Shown here in pieces: positions 26,012 through 34,954 of a stretch of 64,000 nt of DNA. The stretch is from NCBI GenBank assembly GCA_963850345.1, contig CAWKKW010000005.1, positions 682,001 to 746,000 on the forward strand, written 5' to 3'. The DNA comes from CAWKKW01 sp963850345. Its GTDB lineage: Bacteria; Acidobacteriota; Terriglobia; Terriglobales; Acidobacteriaceae. The position numbers were made by a program, and so were the translations under genes. Under the pieces are notes generated by a model. The model did no database searches and was not told the origin of the DNA. It worked only from the letters and a program-made list of their open reading frames with translations. Position 1 is the first letter of the stretch. Each line of letters begins with the position of its first letter.

Positions 26012-26954
26012 GCAACTCCCTCCCCGTCAGGCGGATGAACACCGTCTCAAGGCTAGGTTCATTGATCGACAGATCGCGAACCCCGTAGCCTTGGGCCCCT
26101 TCCACGATTCGGGCCAGCAAGCCATCCGTCGACTGCGCAAACACGCGCAGTCCATCCGGCGTTGTTTCGACACTTTGCACACCCGGCAACGCCTGGAACT
26201 TCTGCGCCAGGCCTTCCAGGCCCTCGTGCTCCCGCAGGTGCAGTTGCAGAATCGTGCTGGTGCCGAGCGTCGTCTTCAACTGCTCAGGGGTGTCGAGTGC
26301 CAGCACTTTCCCATGATCGATGATGGCCAGTCGGTCGCAGAGTTCGTCCGCTTCTTCCATGTAGTGCGTGGTCAGCACCACCGTAATTCCCTCGGTATGA
26401 AGACCCTGCACTGCCTCCCACATCGCGATGCGGCTCTGCGGATCCAGACCGGCGCTCGGTTCGTCCAGAAACAGCACCGCGGGGCGATGAGCAATGGCGC
26501 GCGCAATCTGCACACGCTGTTGCATGCCGCCGGAGAGCTGCGCAGGATAACTTTTCGCGCGTTCGGATAGCAGAAATTGTGCCAGCAGCGCATCGGCTCT
26601 GGCTCGCGCCTCCGCATGGCGAAAACCGAAGTAGCGGCAGTGAAAGTATAGGTTTTCGAAGACGGTGAGGGATCGGTCAAGCGTGTTGTATTGAGGCACA
26701 ACGCCGATGTTCCGGCGCGCGATTGCCGGCTTTGCTACCACGTCGATGCCTGCGATCGTCACGCGCCCGCGCGTCGGCAACGCACGGGTCGTGCAGACGC
26801 TGATGGTCGTCGTCTTGCCCGCCCCATTTGGGCCCAGCAGTCCGAAAATCTCTCCCCGATCGACGGCGAGGTCGATGTTATCGACCGCGACGATCGGCTG
26901 CTTTTCACTGAATATCTTTGTCAGCCCCGAGATCTCTACAATCACGCGTAACAC
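26004..26954 (-). CDS. ABC transporter ATP-binding protein (DrrA-like)
   Basis: The 316-residue ATPase has Walker A G-P-N-G-A-G-K-T-T, signature L-S-G-G-M-Q-Q-R, Walker B V-L-F-L-D-E-P and the C-terminal extension common in ABC-2 exporters of the DrrA group. The start is GTG 26954 with AAGGA nearby; GTG 26945 is an alternative with better spacing. It powers the overlapping permease. Confidence 0.92.
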   Translation of the reverse strand: MLRVIVEISGLTKIFSEKQPIVAVDNIDLAVDRGEIFGLLGPNGAGKTTTISVCTTRALPTRGRVTIAGIDVVAKPAIARRNIGVVPQYNTLDRSLTVFENLYFHCRYFGFRHAEARARADALLAQFLLSERAKSYPAQLSGGMQQRVQIARAIAHRPAVLFLDEPSAGLDPQSRIAMWEAVQGLHTEGITVVLTTHYMEEADELCDRLAIIDHGKVLALDTPEQLKTTLGTSTILQLHLREHEGLEGLAQKFQALPGVQSVETTPDGLRVFAQSTDGLLARIVEGAQGYGVRDLSINEPSLETVFIRLTGRELRE

Positions 26955-27078
26955 GTCCTTAGAGCCGCGATACGGGCTGCTCTGAGGATTATAGAGTCTT
27001 GACGTGAAACAGCACGAGGCGGCCGCGCGAATGCCTGGAGGCGTTCAACGTAGCTACATCTTTACTGTTGCGTAAAAA

Positions 27079-27363
27079 TCAGGCAGCGGCGTCGGACTTG
27101 CTTGACCGAACAGCGACCAAGCGTCGTACACGGGCCGTCAATGGAACCACGTTCAATTCCCCTGCCTGCGCGGCACGCATGTGGCGCAGTTCGCGGGCGG
27201 AGAGGGGGGTCATCCGCTCGGCAGAGTAGAAAATCTGCTTCCCGCACTCCAAACAAACTTTGTAGGTCTGTTGTTCTAGAGTGAATGGTCGGGTAAGCTT
27301 GTCGTGCCTGCAACCAAAGAGAATCTCGCAAAAGAAATCAACAACCGCACTGATCCAGCTCAT
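27079..27363 (-). CDS. small Cys/His-rich (zinc-ribbon-like) protein, unknown function
   Basis: The 94-residue protein has a hydrophobic N-terminus (1-17), then Cys18-x-His20 and Cys37-x-x-Cys40, which could bind one metal ion in a ribbon fold. The C-terminal half is basic and without recognisable domains. A strong AAGGAGAG precedes ATG 27363, supporting a real gene. I do not recognise the family. It stands alone between the ABC transporter and the MDR oxidoreductase. Confidence 0.7.
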   Translation of the reverse strand: MSWISAVVDFFCEILFGCRHDKLTRPFTLEQQTYKVCLECGKQIFYSAERMTPLSARELRHMRAAQAGELNVVPLTARVRRLVAVRSSKSDAAA

Positions 27364-27497
27364 GGACTCTCCTTACAAGCCCTTCTTCGTTGGCGGAGGG
27401 CTCACCCCGCAAACAACTTAGATGCAAAATACCTCAAAACGTCGCCTGGGCTTCGAGAATTTCGACCAGTGTGTGTCACTTCTTTGTCACTCGTGGA

Positions 27498-28508
27498 TTA
27501 AGCGTCGATCTTTACCACCAGCTTGCCAAAGTGTTGGGCAGTATCCATCATCTTTAGTGCCTCGGGCAACTGGGTTACTGAGTAGATATGGTCGATGACC
27601 GGCCTCATGCCATTCTGGACAATAGCGCGGTTCATTGAAAGGAAGTCTTGCCTGGATCCTACATAAATCCCATGTATCTGAAGCTGTTTGTGCAGGATAG
27701 GCGTGATCTGCAGGCTCTGTTCCACGCCGGTTAAAACGCCAATCTGGGCCACCGTTCCTGCCATCCGCGCAGCTCGCAACGATTGTTGGAAAGTGCCCGC
27801 ACCGCCTACCTCGACCACCAGATCCGCGCCTTCGCCACCCGTGTTTTCGCTCACCCACTTTGCCCAGTCCGGGGTGGATTTGTAGTTCACGCCATCGTCC
27901 AGACCCAGTGTCTTCGCCCGTGCAAGCTTCTCGTCGCTACCCGACGTGCCAAGAACGCGTGCGCCAAGCATCTTGGCGAATTGCAAGGCGAAGATGGAGA
28001 CGCCTCCGGTGCCCTGAATGAGGACGGTGTCGCCGCTCTTGGTCCCCGCCACACGTAGAGCGTTCCAGGCGGTCACTCCCGCGCAAGGGAGCGTTGCGGC
28101 TTCCTCATACGAGAGGCCACCTGGGATCGGCACCACACCTTCCTCGCGCACCACCACATACTGGGCAGCCATTCCATCGATGTCACCGCCCAAGGCGCCC
28201 TTCGTTTTCTCCCCGTCGGGTGGGCCTTCCAGCCAGTTCTGCATGAAGATGCCGGCCACCCGGTCGCCCATCTGCAAGTGCGTAACGCCAAGGCCGACCT
28301 CGACGATTTCGCCGGCGCCATCGGAGCACGGAATGCGGGGCAAAGCCAGCTTCGGGTTGTAGAAGCCTTTGACCATCAACAGGTCGCGGTAGTTAAGGCT
28401 CACCGCCTGTACCTTGATGAGAACTTCGCCGGGGCCCGGCTTCGGAATAGGCAAATCTGCCAATTCCAGGTTTTCTACCCCAAACGCCGCGATCCGCCAC
28501 GCTTTCAT
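27498..28508 (-). CDS. MDR-family NAD(P)-dependent oxidoreductase (quinone oxidoreductase-like)
   Basis: From ATG 28508, preceded by AAGGAG, the protein has about 336 residues. It has the GroES-like N-terminal half (P-G-P-G-E-V-L-I-K-V, S-L-N-Y-R-D) and a Rossmann half (Q-G-T-G-G-V-S). The cysteine and histidine that bind catalytic zinc in alcohol dehydrogenases are absent at N-Y-R-D-L-L, so this is the zinc-free quinone-reductase/enoyl-reductase branch. It is divergent from the small coiled-coil gene. Confidence 0.88.
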   Translation of the reverse strand: MKAWRIAAFGVENLELADLPIPKPGPGEVLIKVQAVSLNYRDLLMVKGFYNPKLALPRIPCSDGAGEIVEVGLGVTHLQMGDRVAGIFMQNWLEGPPDGEKTKGALGGDIDGMAAQYVVVREEGVVPIPGGLSYEEAATLPCAGVTAWNALRVAGTKSGDTVLIQGTGGVSIFALQFAKMLGARVLGTSGSDEKLARAKTLGLDDGVNYKSTPDWAKWVSENTGGEGADLVVEVGGAGTFQQSLRAARMAGTVAQIGVLTGVEQSLQITPILHKQLQIHGIYVGSRQDFLSMNRAIVQNGMRPVIDHIYSVTQLPEALKMMDTAQHFGKLVVKIDA

Positions 28509-28605
28509 GAATAGCTCCTTAAAAATCTGCACTTCCGTACTGGTTTCCTTCAAGATGCCTGGCCACAAACCCCAGTTGCGGAGAAAACCGAATTACCATA
28601 GAAAC

Positions 28606-28845
28606 ATGGCCAGAGGATGGGAAAGCAAATCAGTCGAGGACCAGGTGACCGAACACGAGTCGCACGATCTGAAGACAACGGCAAAGGACAAATCGATCCA
28701 GGACCTCGCGAAGAAGCGCGAGCGGCAGGAGTTGGAACTGCAACGGGAGCGGGTCTTGTCCGAGAGAACATCCAGCCCTGTGCGCCGGGCGGCTCTCGAA
28801 GCAGCCCTCGCCCACATCGAAGCCCGTCTGCAGAGTTTCGAGTAA
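28606..28845 (+). CDS. small charged coiled-coil protein, unknown function
   Basis: The 79-residue protein starts M-A-R-G-W-E-S-K-S-V-E-D-Q and is mostly a charged helix rich in Glu, Arg, Lys and Gln (residues 25-75), with heptad-like spacing of Leu and Ala. I recall similar short proteins from acidobacterial genomes without assigned function. The open frame extends upstream, but that part is antisense to the divergent oxidoreductase, so ATG 28606 was chosen. Confidence 0.65.
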   Translation: MARGWESKSVEDQVTEHESHDLKTTAKDKSIQDLAKKRERQELELQRERVLSERTSSPVRRAALEAALAHIEARLQSFE

Positions 28846-28854
28846 GTCTGACGT

Positions 28855-29631
28855 TCAGGACGGGTTGCGGTTGAAGAGCAGCGAGTTCGCCTGATCGACC
28901 GGAGTGAGCGAGATACGGGCGATGTTAACGTGTGCCGGCCGAGTCACGGCCCACACGATAGCGTCGGCCACGTCTTCGGCGCGCAATGGCGTGAGCCCCT
29001 GGTAGACCTTGGCGGCGCGAGCGCTGTCGCCGCGGAAGCGTACTTCGCTGAATTCCGTCTCGACCATCCCTGGATCGACGGAAGTCACCCGCACCGGCGT
29101 TCCCAGCACATCCTGCCGCAATCCATCGTTGATAGCCTTTTCCGCAGCTTTGGATGCGCAATAGACCGCCCCATTCGGATAGGTGATCTCGCCGGCGGTC
29201 GACCCCAGGTTCACCACATGGCCCTTACCCCGTTTCACCATCCCCGGAACCACGGCTCGGGTGACATACAGCAAGCCCTTCACGTTGGTGTCGATCATCT
29301 CTTCCCAATCTTCCAGCTTACCCTCGTAGAGCTTGTCCAGGCCGCGGCTCAAACCCGCGTTGTTCACCAACACGTCGATGGTCTGCCAATCCTGCGGGAG
29401 CGAGCGAATCGCTTGCTCTACCTCTGCTGCCTTTTGCACGTCGAGCGAGAAGATGTGAATCTGCGTTGCTCCGGCTTTCTTCAGCCCGTCTACTGTCTTC
29501 TCCAGTCGATCGAGGCGTCGCGCCGCGAGCAAGAGCCGTGCACCCTCTGCAGCAAAAGCGAGAGCCGTGGCCGCGCCGATGCCGGCACTCGCCCCGGTGA
29601 TGAATACCGTGTGTCCATTCAACTTCCCCAT
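28855..29631 (-). CDS. short-chain dehydrogenase/reductase (YdfG-like)
   Basis: The 258-residue classical SDR has cofactor motif T-G-A-S-A-G-I-G near residue 12, N-N-A-G, a catalytic Ser in L-G-S-T-A-G, and Y-C-A-S-K as the Tyr-x3-Lys pair. The resemblance is to the NADP-dependent serine/3-hydroxy acid dehydrogenase group (YdfG). It lies 19 bp downstream of the APC permease and is probably in the same operon, so it may act on an imported amino acid. Substrate is not proven. Confidence 0.88.
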   Translation of the reverse strand: MGKLNGHTVFITGASAGIGAATALAFAAEGARLLLAARRLDRLEKTVDGLKKAGATQIHIFSLDVQKAAEVEQAIRSLPQDWQTIDVLVNNAGLSRGLDKLYEGKLEDWEEMIDTNVKGLLYVTRAVVPGMVKRGKGHVVNLGSTAGEITYPNGAVYCASKAAEKAINDGLRQDVLGTPVRVTSVDPGMVETEFSEVRFRGDSARAAKVYQGLTPLRAEDVADAIVWAVTRPAHVNIARISLTPVDQANSLLFNRNPS

Positions 29632-29650
29632 GCCTTATCGTAACGCAAGC

Positions 29651-31084
29651 TCAGAGCGCGGCTTGCTTCGCGCGGGCGCCACGCCAGTACAAAACCAGGC
29701 CAAGGCAGATCGACGCCACGGTGCCAAGGATCAGCTTCATCTCGAAACCAAGCTTGTTTGAGGAGTCACCCGGCGGCACCAGCGAGACGAGGATCCCGAC
29801 CAGCACGACAGCAAACCCCAGGCCGCCCGCGATCCAAATACCCGCCACGCCTCCCGGTACCAGTACGGCATGTGGGTTCTCAGCCCGGTCTTTGCGACGC
29901 GCCAGCTTGATCACCGCCGCGAACATGTAGAGGAACGGAATGAAATAAAGAATGATGGCTGCGTCGATCAGAAACTGGTAGGCGCCGCGCGTCGTCTCGT
30001 TGATTTGACTGCCCATCAGAATAGCTCCCGAAACCACAGCCTGCACCAGGATTGAAACGTATGGGGTCTTCCAGCGGGGATGAATCTTGCCGAACACAGC
30101 CGGCAGATAACGGTCGATGCCAACTACGAATGGAACGCGCGCAATACCCGCCACCGTGCTGCCAACCCCGCCCGCGTTGCCCACCGTCACGAGAATGGCC
30201 GCCAACACTCCAAGCACGCCTATTTTCAGGGCCATTGAACCGATGGTGATTGCGTGAAAGACCCCGCTCTGCGGATCGAGATTCGCTGCAGGAACCAGCG
30301 CAAGGATCGCGAACGTACCGACGATGTACATGAATGCGATCAACGCGCCAGCGCCAAACACCGCGCGCGGTAGCGTTCGGCGAGGATCGCGTACCTCTTC
30401 GCTCATCGCCGACACCAGTTCCAGTCCTGTGAACGCAAAGGCAATCTGGGACCAGAAGTTCACGGTATCCCAGTTCCAGGCCGGAAGCATATTGTGTACG
30501 GTGAAATGAGTTGCGGAGCCATGCTTCCAAGCCACGATTGCCGCGATGCCGGCGAGCAACAGCAAGGGAATGTACGTCCCAACTCCACCCGCGTTCTGAA
30601 GCCACTTCCCAACATTCAGGCCGATGATGTTGAGCACTACGGCCACCATCAGCAGTGCCAGCGAGACTGTCAACAGAAAGGTGCGGTCCTGCGCAAGTGC
30701 GGCGCCGCGTCCGCCCACGATGTAAGCACTCATCGAGGCGCTCGCCAGCAAGAGCCCCGGGAAGTAGAACACCGTATAGATCCAGTAGCTCCAGCCGGCA
30801 ACAAAGCCGTGAAAATCTCCGAACGCCTCCCTGGCCCACACGTACAGGCCTCCCTCTTCCGGAAACCGCGAGGAAAGTTCGTTGATGACAAGGGCGCCGG
30901 GCACAAAGAAGAAGATCGCCGCCAGAACCCACAAGCTTATCGAGGACGTACCGTTGTGCCCTGCGGCTGCGATCCAGCGCGGTCCCAGGACGGTGGCGAT
31001 GTTGAACAGCAGCACGTCCCAAAAGCCCATGGTCTTGCGCAGCTGCGACTTCGAATCAACAGGGGGTGGAGCGAAGATGGTCAC
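29651..31084 (-). CDS. APC-family amino acid permease
   Basis: The protein has about twelve hydrophobic segments and the start L-R-K-T-M-G-F-W-D-V-L-L-F-N-I, typical of APC-superfamily amino acid/polyamine transporters. The open frame reaches an ATG at 31222, but the first 46 residues there are Cys/Arg-rich and unlike the family. I therefore chose GTG 31084 with a modest AGG upstream (about 477 residues). The start is uncertain. It is followed closely by the SDR gene. Confidence 0.85.
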   Translation of the reverse strand: MTIFAPPPVDSKSQLRKTMGFWDVLLFNIATVLGPRWIAAAGHNGTSSISLWVLAAIFFFVPGALVINELSSRFPEEGGLYVWAREAFGDFHGFVAGWSYWIYTVFYFPGLLLASASMSAYIVGGRGAALAQDRTFLLTVSLALLMVAVVLNIIGLNVGKWLQNAGGVGTYIPLLLLAGIAAIVAWKHGSATHFTVHNMLPAWNWDTVNFWSQIAFAFTGLELVSAMSEEVRDPRRTLPRAVFGAGALIAFMYIVGTFAILALVPAANLDPQSGVFHAITIGSMALKIGVLGVLAAILVTVGNAGGVGSTVAGIARVPFVVGIDRYLPAVFGKIHPRWKTPYVSILVQAVVSGAILMGSQINETTRGAYQFLIDAAIILYFIPFLYMFAAVIKLARRKDRAENPHAVLVPGGVAGIWIAGGLGFAVVLVGILVSLVPPGDSSNKLGFEMKLILGTVASICLGLVLYWRGARAKQAAL

Positions 31085-31330
31085 CGGGGCACCTGGCCTT
31101 CGGGACTGGAATCGATCAGGATCAAGGCAAGAGCACTTGGAGCAGCGTTCATAGACTCTCAGATTCAGTTGCGGAGATCGGTGAGGTGTGTCTGCCTCGT
31201 GGCAAACATCACCAGTCTTCATCCGAATACGAAAGTGTCATGCAGGAATAGGAAAAGGCAAGCAGAATCGCCTCTTCGACCCCGAGTGGCAATGGAAGAA
31301 GAATCAGTTCGTCTGGACCAGCATCCCGGA

Positions 31331-32212
31331 CTAACTCTCGTTCGAACTTTGCGCCAGTTGATACAGCCCCGCAGCCCAATCCTTCTGATCCATGCCTGCT
31401 TCGCTGGCGCGTCGGAAGTCCTCCGCAAACGCATCCGCGAGCGGCGTACGGATTCCTGCACCTTCAGCTGCCTCGCGGAACAGCCGGGTATCTTTGGCAC
31501 CGAGCGTGATAGTGCCTCCCGGTTTCTCCGGCGGATTCAGCATGATCTTGCCATACGCAGCATAGAACGGCGACTGAAACAAAGCGTTATTGACCGTCGC
31601 GACGAATACGGCCGGATCGATCGCTTCGGCCTTCGCAAACACCATCGCTTCACTCAGACTCTCAATCATCGCGGTGATCATGAAGTTGCCGGCAATCTTC
31701 ATCGCGTGTGCGCCCGAGGGCTCGGCGGAGACAACCGTGATGCCTCGGCTGAAAGTCTCCAGCAAAGGGCGAATGCGTGAAATCGGGCCGTCCGCTCCGC
31801 CGACCACAGTCCACAACTTTCCCTCTTCGGCGACATTGGGCCGGCCGAAAACAGGCGCAGCCACAAAGTGCTGCGAGCGTGCGTGGTGTTCGCGGGTCAA
31901 CTGCGATGACAACTTTACGCTGATAGTGCTGAGCGAGACATGCGTCGCGCTCGCAGCCATGGCTCTGAGCAGAGCAGCATCGTCTGACAACACCACGGAT
32001 TCCACCGCAGCATCGTCTATCAGCATGGTGAAGACTGCATCCGCGTGAGCAGCTGCATCGACGGCATTCTTCGCCGCATTGGCTCCCTGCTTGACCAGCG
32101 GCTCGGTGGCAGCAACTGTGCGGTTCCACACGGTGACATCGTGGCCCGCTCTCAACAGGTGGCCAGCGATAGCCGCGCCCATCTTTCCGAGCCCCAAAAA
32201 TGCGATCTTCAT
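31331..32212 (-). CDS. 3-hydroxyisobutyrate dehydrogenase-family NAD(P)-dependent reductase
   Basis: The protein of about 293 residues starts M-K-I-A-F-L-G-L-G-K-M-G, the nucleotide-binding motif of beta-hydroxyacid dehydrogenases. It carries the family lysine in M-K-I-A-G-N-F-M. Members reduce or oxidise beta-hydroxyacids (3-hydroxyisobutyrate, glyoxylate/succinic semialdehyde). ATG 32212 has GGAGA upstream and the motif begins at once, so it is preferred to the codon at 32230. Confidence 0.9.
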   Translation of the reverse strand: MKIAFLGLGKMGAAIAGHLLRAGHDVTVWNRTVAATEPLVKQGANAAKNAVDAAAHADAVFTMLIDDAAVESVVLSDDAALLRAMAASATHVSLSTISVKLSSQLTREHHARSQHFVAAPVFGRPNVAEEGKLWTVVGGADGPISRIRPLLETFSRGITVVSAEPSGAHAMKIAGNFMITAMIESLSEAMVFAKAEAIDPAVFVATVNNALFQSPFYAAYGKIMLNPPEKPGGTITLGAKDTRLFREAAEGAGIRTPLADAFAEDFRRASEAGMDQKDWAAGLYQLAQSSNES

Positions 32213-32312
32213 GCGTGAGTCTCCATCCAAGACAGGTTTTCAGCTGTCTTTCCAAAGCTAATGCCTTGGATGTGCCTCGCGAAGCATGCGACGAAAATCA
32301 AATCGCGGGCAC

Positions 32313-32341
32313 AAAAAAAAGGCCGCTCCGAGAACGGCCTT
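32313..32341 (-). terminator. Rho-independent terminator after the OmpA-like gene
   Basis: AAGGCCG (32319-32325) pairs with CGGCCTT (32335-32341) across a 9-nt loop. On the reverse strand a run of eight T follows. It lies 25 bp downstream of the stop at 32366. Confidence 0.9.
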
Positions 32342-32365
32342 CCCCAAAGTGGTACAACTCGATCT

Positions 32366-34045
32366 TTATTGCGGCGGCGGATTTGAGGTACCTGAAGGCA
32401 ACGGAGCAGGCGCGGGCTGCTGCTGAGGCGCCGCTTGCTGCTGATCGGGTGCCACTGGTGCCGGTGCTCCGTTGTTCTCAGACTGCCCGCCCGGAGCGCT
32501 CTGCTGATCTACACCGATCGCATTCCCTGAGACAACGAGCTGCACGCGCCGGTTCTGCGCCCTGCCCTGTGACGTCGAGTTATCCGCAATCGGATCACTC
32601 TTGCCGTAACCCGAAGCCGTGATGTTGGTTAGCGAAACGCTCTGCGATGTGAGGTAATCGCGCACTGCGCCAGCGCGCTCTTCCGAGAGCTTCTGGTTAT
32701 ATTCGTCGCTGCCGATGTTATCTGTGTAGCCTTCCACCTGCAGCTTCAGGTCGGGATACGAGAGCAGAATTCCCGATACCTTGGCCAGCTTTTCGCGCGC
32801 CTCGGACTTGAGCGTGTATTTATTGAAATCGAACAGCACGTCCGACATATTAACCACTAGACCGCGCGCCGTTTCCTGCGTCTGCAACACGGCATTCAGC
32901 TGAGACTTGAGGCGTTCGCGCATCTGTTCGGTTTGCTGCGCAGCCTGCTGCGCCGATTGTTCGGCTGCCTGCTGCGCTTCGCGGGCCTTCGCGGCACGCG
33001 CTTGTGCTTCGGCTGCCTGTGCCTCTGCCTGGGCTCGTTGAGCTGCTTCCTGTTCGGATCGAGCCTTGGCCTGTTCCTCGCGTAACTTGGCCTCTTCTGC
33101 AGCTTGCTGAGACTGCAGGGCGGCTTGCTGCGCCTCCTGGCGATCCTGTACTTCCTTGGCCCGATCTTCCGCCTGTATCTTGCGAATGGTCATGATGCGC
33201 GAGTCTTCCGCCGTCTGCACAGCTTCGCGTGCCAGAGTTATCTCTTCTTTGCGGTCGTGCTTGTTCCGATCCATGTCCTGCGCATTGTGCAGGTTCGTCT
33301 CTGCGCGCTGAAACACATCGGGAGCATACTTGTCCGCGCCGGCCGCCTGCGCGATCTGCACCGCATTGATGGCTTCGTAAAGTTCGAGCGGCGAACGCTC
33401 GTCGCGCGTGATCGGGTGCAGCACGGTATGACGCCCTGCTGTTTCGCTGTAGGCACCGCGAGGCAGCAACGAAAAGTGCGCATTCACGGTTTCGAGAATG
33501 CCCTGCGTCTTATCCGTCACCACGTTCTGCATCACGACTAGATCGCTCGGCATACTCACGGCGAAGTAGGGTTCGGCGGTGATGATCAGTCCGTACGCTT
33601 GGAGATCGGTGGTGACGTTGATCGCGCCCTTGGTTCCTGCCGGCAATACCTCGCCCAGACGGTGTGGGCTGCCTTCTGGACTGATCGCCCACAAGACATA
33701 AGTCAGGTATTCCACTCCGAAGCTGTTCGCCGGGACCAGGCCTTCAAACTTCGCATCGATCACCATGCGGCCGCGGCGGCTTTCCACGGTTGCGGAGCCC
33801 TTGGCAGTCGGCAATAGGTTAGTGCCCTCAAAGCCGATCTTCGTGCTGCCGCTGCGGTGGAAGTAGTTGATTGCTGGAATGTCCCTTCCAACAACCGTGA
33901 TCTTGTACACCGGGACGCCGTCGCGCATCTCCGCTTGCGGCTGCTGACGCGGTTCCTGCTGCGCGGTGGGATTCATCTCCTGGGCTACTGCCACGCTGCC
34001 GGCGGTTGCAGCCAGTATGCATAGCATGGACTTGGATACCTTCAT
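32366..34045 (-). CDS. OmpA-family envelope protein with long Ala/Gln coiled coil
   Basis: From ATG 34045, preceded by GAAGGAG, the protein has about 559 residues. It has a signal peptide (V-A-V-A-Q), a beta-rich N-terminal region (about 45-210), an alanine/glutamine/glutamate-rich helical region (about 230-395) likely to be a long coiled coil, and a C-terminal OmpA peptidoglycan-binding domain (V-L-F-D-F-N-K to N-R-R-V-Q-L, with G-Y-T-D-N-I-G). A Pro/Gln-rich tail ends it. It probably links the outer membrane or periplasm to peptidoglycan. The N-terminal domain is not one I recognise. Confidence 0.88.
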   Translation of the reverse strand: MKVSKSMLCILAATAGSVAVAQEMNPTAQQEPRQQPQAEMRDGVPVYKITVVGRDIPAINYFHRSGSTKIGFEGTNLLPTAKGSATVESRRGRMVIDAKFEGLVPANSFGVEYLTYVLWAISPEGSPHRLGEVLPAGTKGAINVTTDLQAYGLIITAEPYFAVSMPSDLVVMQNVVTDKTQGILETVNAHFSLLPRGAYSETAGRHTVLHPITRDERSPLELYEAINAVQIAQAAGADKYAPDVFQRAETNLHNAQDMDRNKHDRKEEITLAREAVQTAEDSRIMTIRKIQAEDRAKEVQDRQEAQQAALQSQQAAEEAKLREEQAKARSEQEAAQRAQAEAQAAEAQARAAKAREAQQAAEQSAQQAAQQTEQMRERLKSQLNAVLQTQETARGLVVNMSDVLFDFNKYTLKSEAREKLAKVSGILLSYPDLKLQVEGYTDNIGSDEYNQKLSEERAGAVRDYLTSQSVSLTNITASGYGKSDPIADNSTSQGRAQNRRVQLVVSGNAIGVDQQSAPGGQSENNGAPAPVAPDQQQAAPQQQPAPAPLPSGTSNPPPQ

Positions 34046-34097
34046 TCGGTCGAGCTCCTTCACTTACTCGTCGTTACCCTAACAATGCGAGGAAACT

Positions 34098-34127
34098 CGC
34101 GGCCGGGGCGTGTCTTGCCCGGCCGCG
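34098..34127 (-). terminator. GC-rich hairpin after the NarL-type regulator (probable terminator)
   Basis: CGCGGCCGGG (34098-34107) and CCCGGCCGCG (34118-34127) form a perfect 10-bp stem. On the reverse strand it is followed only by AGTTTCC, so the U-tail is poor. Its position between the regulator operon and the OmpA-like gene start fits termination. Confidence 0.5.
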
Positions 34128-34225
34128 CAACTTAGTAAGATGCAGGACATTCATGTTAGATAGCCCGCATCTACGCGGAACTACTGGTGTGGCCACCAGG
34201 CCATGAACTGAAGTAACTAAGAAAC

Positions 34226-34945
34226 TTATGCTTGCGGGGCAACCAATTGATGAGCAATCGCGAAAAGCGCCAACTCGAGACGGGTCGAGACTCCGGTTTT
34301 GTCGAAGATATTGGAAAGATGGCGCTTAACGGTCTCTTCACTCAAGCCGAATTGCTTGGCGATGTCTCGATTGCTGCAACCCTCCACGATCGAGCCCACC
34401 ACTTCAAGTTCTCGCGGAGTTAGGCCATAGGTCTTTCGTTCCGGAACTGCGGCTTGCTGCATGAGGTCGTGCAGCGCGCCAACCAGGTTCACGACCCGTT
34501 TTCCTCCGATCCAGTAGTCGCCGGACGCGATCGCGCGGATCGCCGTAGTCAGGTGGTCCGTGAGCGCATCTTTGAGCACGATACCGCGCGCGCCAATCTG
34601 GAGCGCTTGGATGATCTGCTGTGTGGTAATGGCGCTGGTGAGCAAAATGATCTTGACCGTCGGCGAACCGTTCATGATCGCTCGCATCGCTTCCAGGCCG
34701 GGCAGGCGCGGCATGTTCAAGTCGAGCAGCAAAATATCTGGCAGCAGTTCGAGGGTCTGGGTGATGGCCTCGTCGCCGTCGCTCGCCTCGCCCACCACTT
34801 CGATCGATTCGTCCGCCTGCAGCATATTGCGTACGCCGATGCGAACCACAGGGTGATCGTCCGCTAACAAAATGCGAACCGCGGGAGAAAGGGGCTTCCG
34901 TCCGTGCTGGGGGGGTGCTAGCGGTGGTTTACCTTCAGGCCTCAT
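34226..34945 (-). CDS. NarL/FixJ-family response regulator
   Basis: The 239-residue protein has a receiver domain with acidic pocket D-D (29-30) and phospho-acceptor Asp75 in L-L-L-D-L-N-M-P, and a LuxR-type helix-turn-helix (L-T-P-R-E-L-E-V, C-S-N-R-D-I-A, E-E-T-V-K-R-H-L). It is 9 bp downstream of the receiver-Hpt gene, so the two form an operon. No histidine kinase is adjacent; phosphate could arrive through the Hpt protein. Confidence 0.92.
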   Translation of the reverse strand: MRPEGKPPLAPPQHGRKPLSPAVRILLADDHPVVRIGVRNMLQADESIEVVGEASDGDEAITQTLELLPDILLLDLNMPRLPGLEAMRAIMNGSPTVKIILLTSAITTQQIIQALQIGARGIVLKDALTDHLTTAIRAIASGDYWIGGKRVVNLVGALHDLMQQAAVPERKTYGLTPRELEVVGSIVEGCSNRDIAKQFGLSEETVKRHLSNIFDKTGVSTRLELALFAIAHQLVAPQA

Positions 34946-34954
34946 GTGTTCCCG

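Noticed and set aside
30494..31780. Long forward frame opposite the APC permease and the 3-hydroxyisobutyrate dehydrogenase-like gene
   Set aside because: It spans the antisense of two well-supported genes; shadow frames are common in this base composition.
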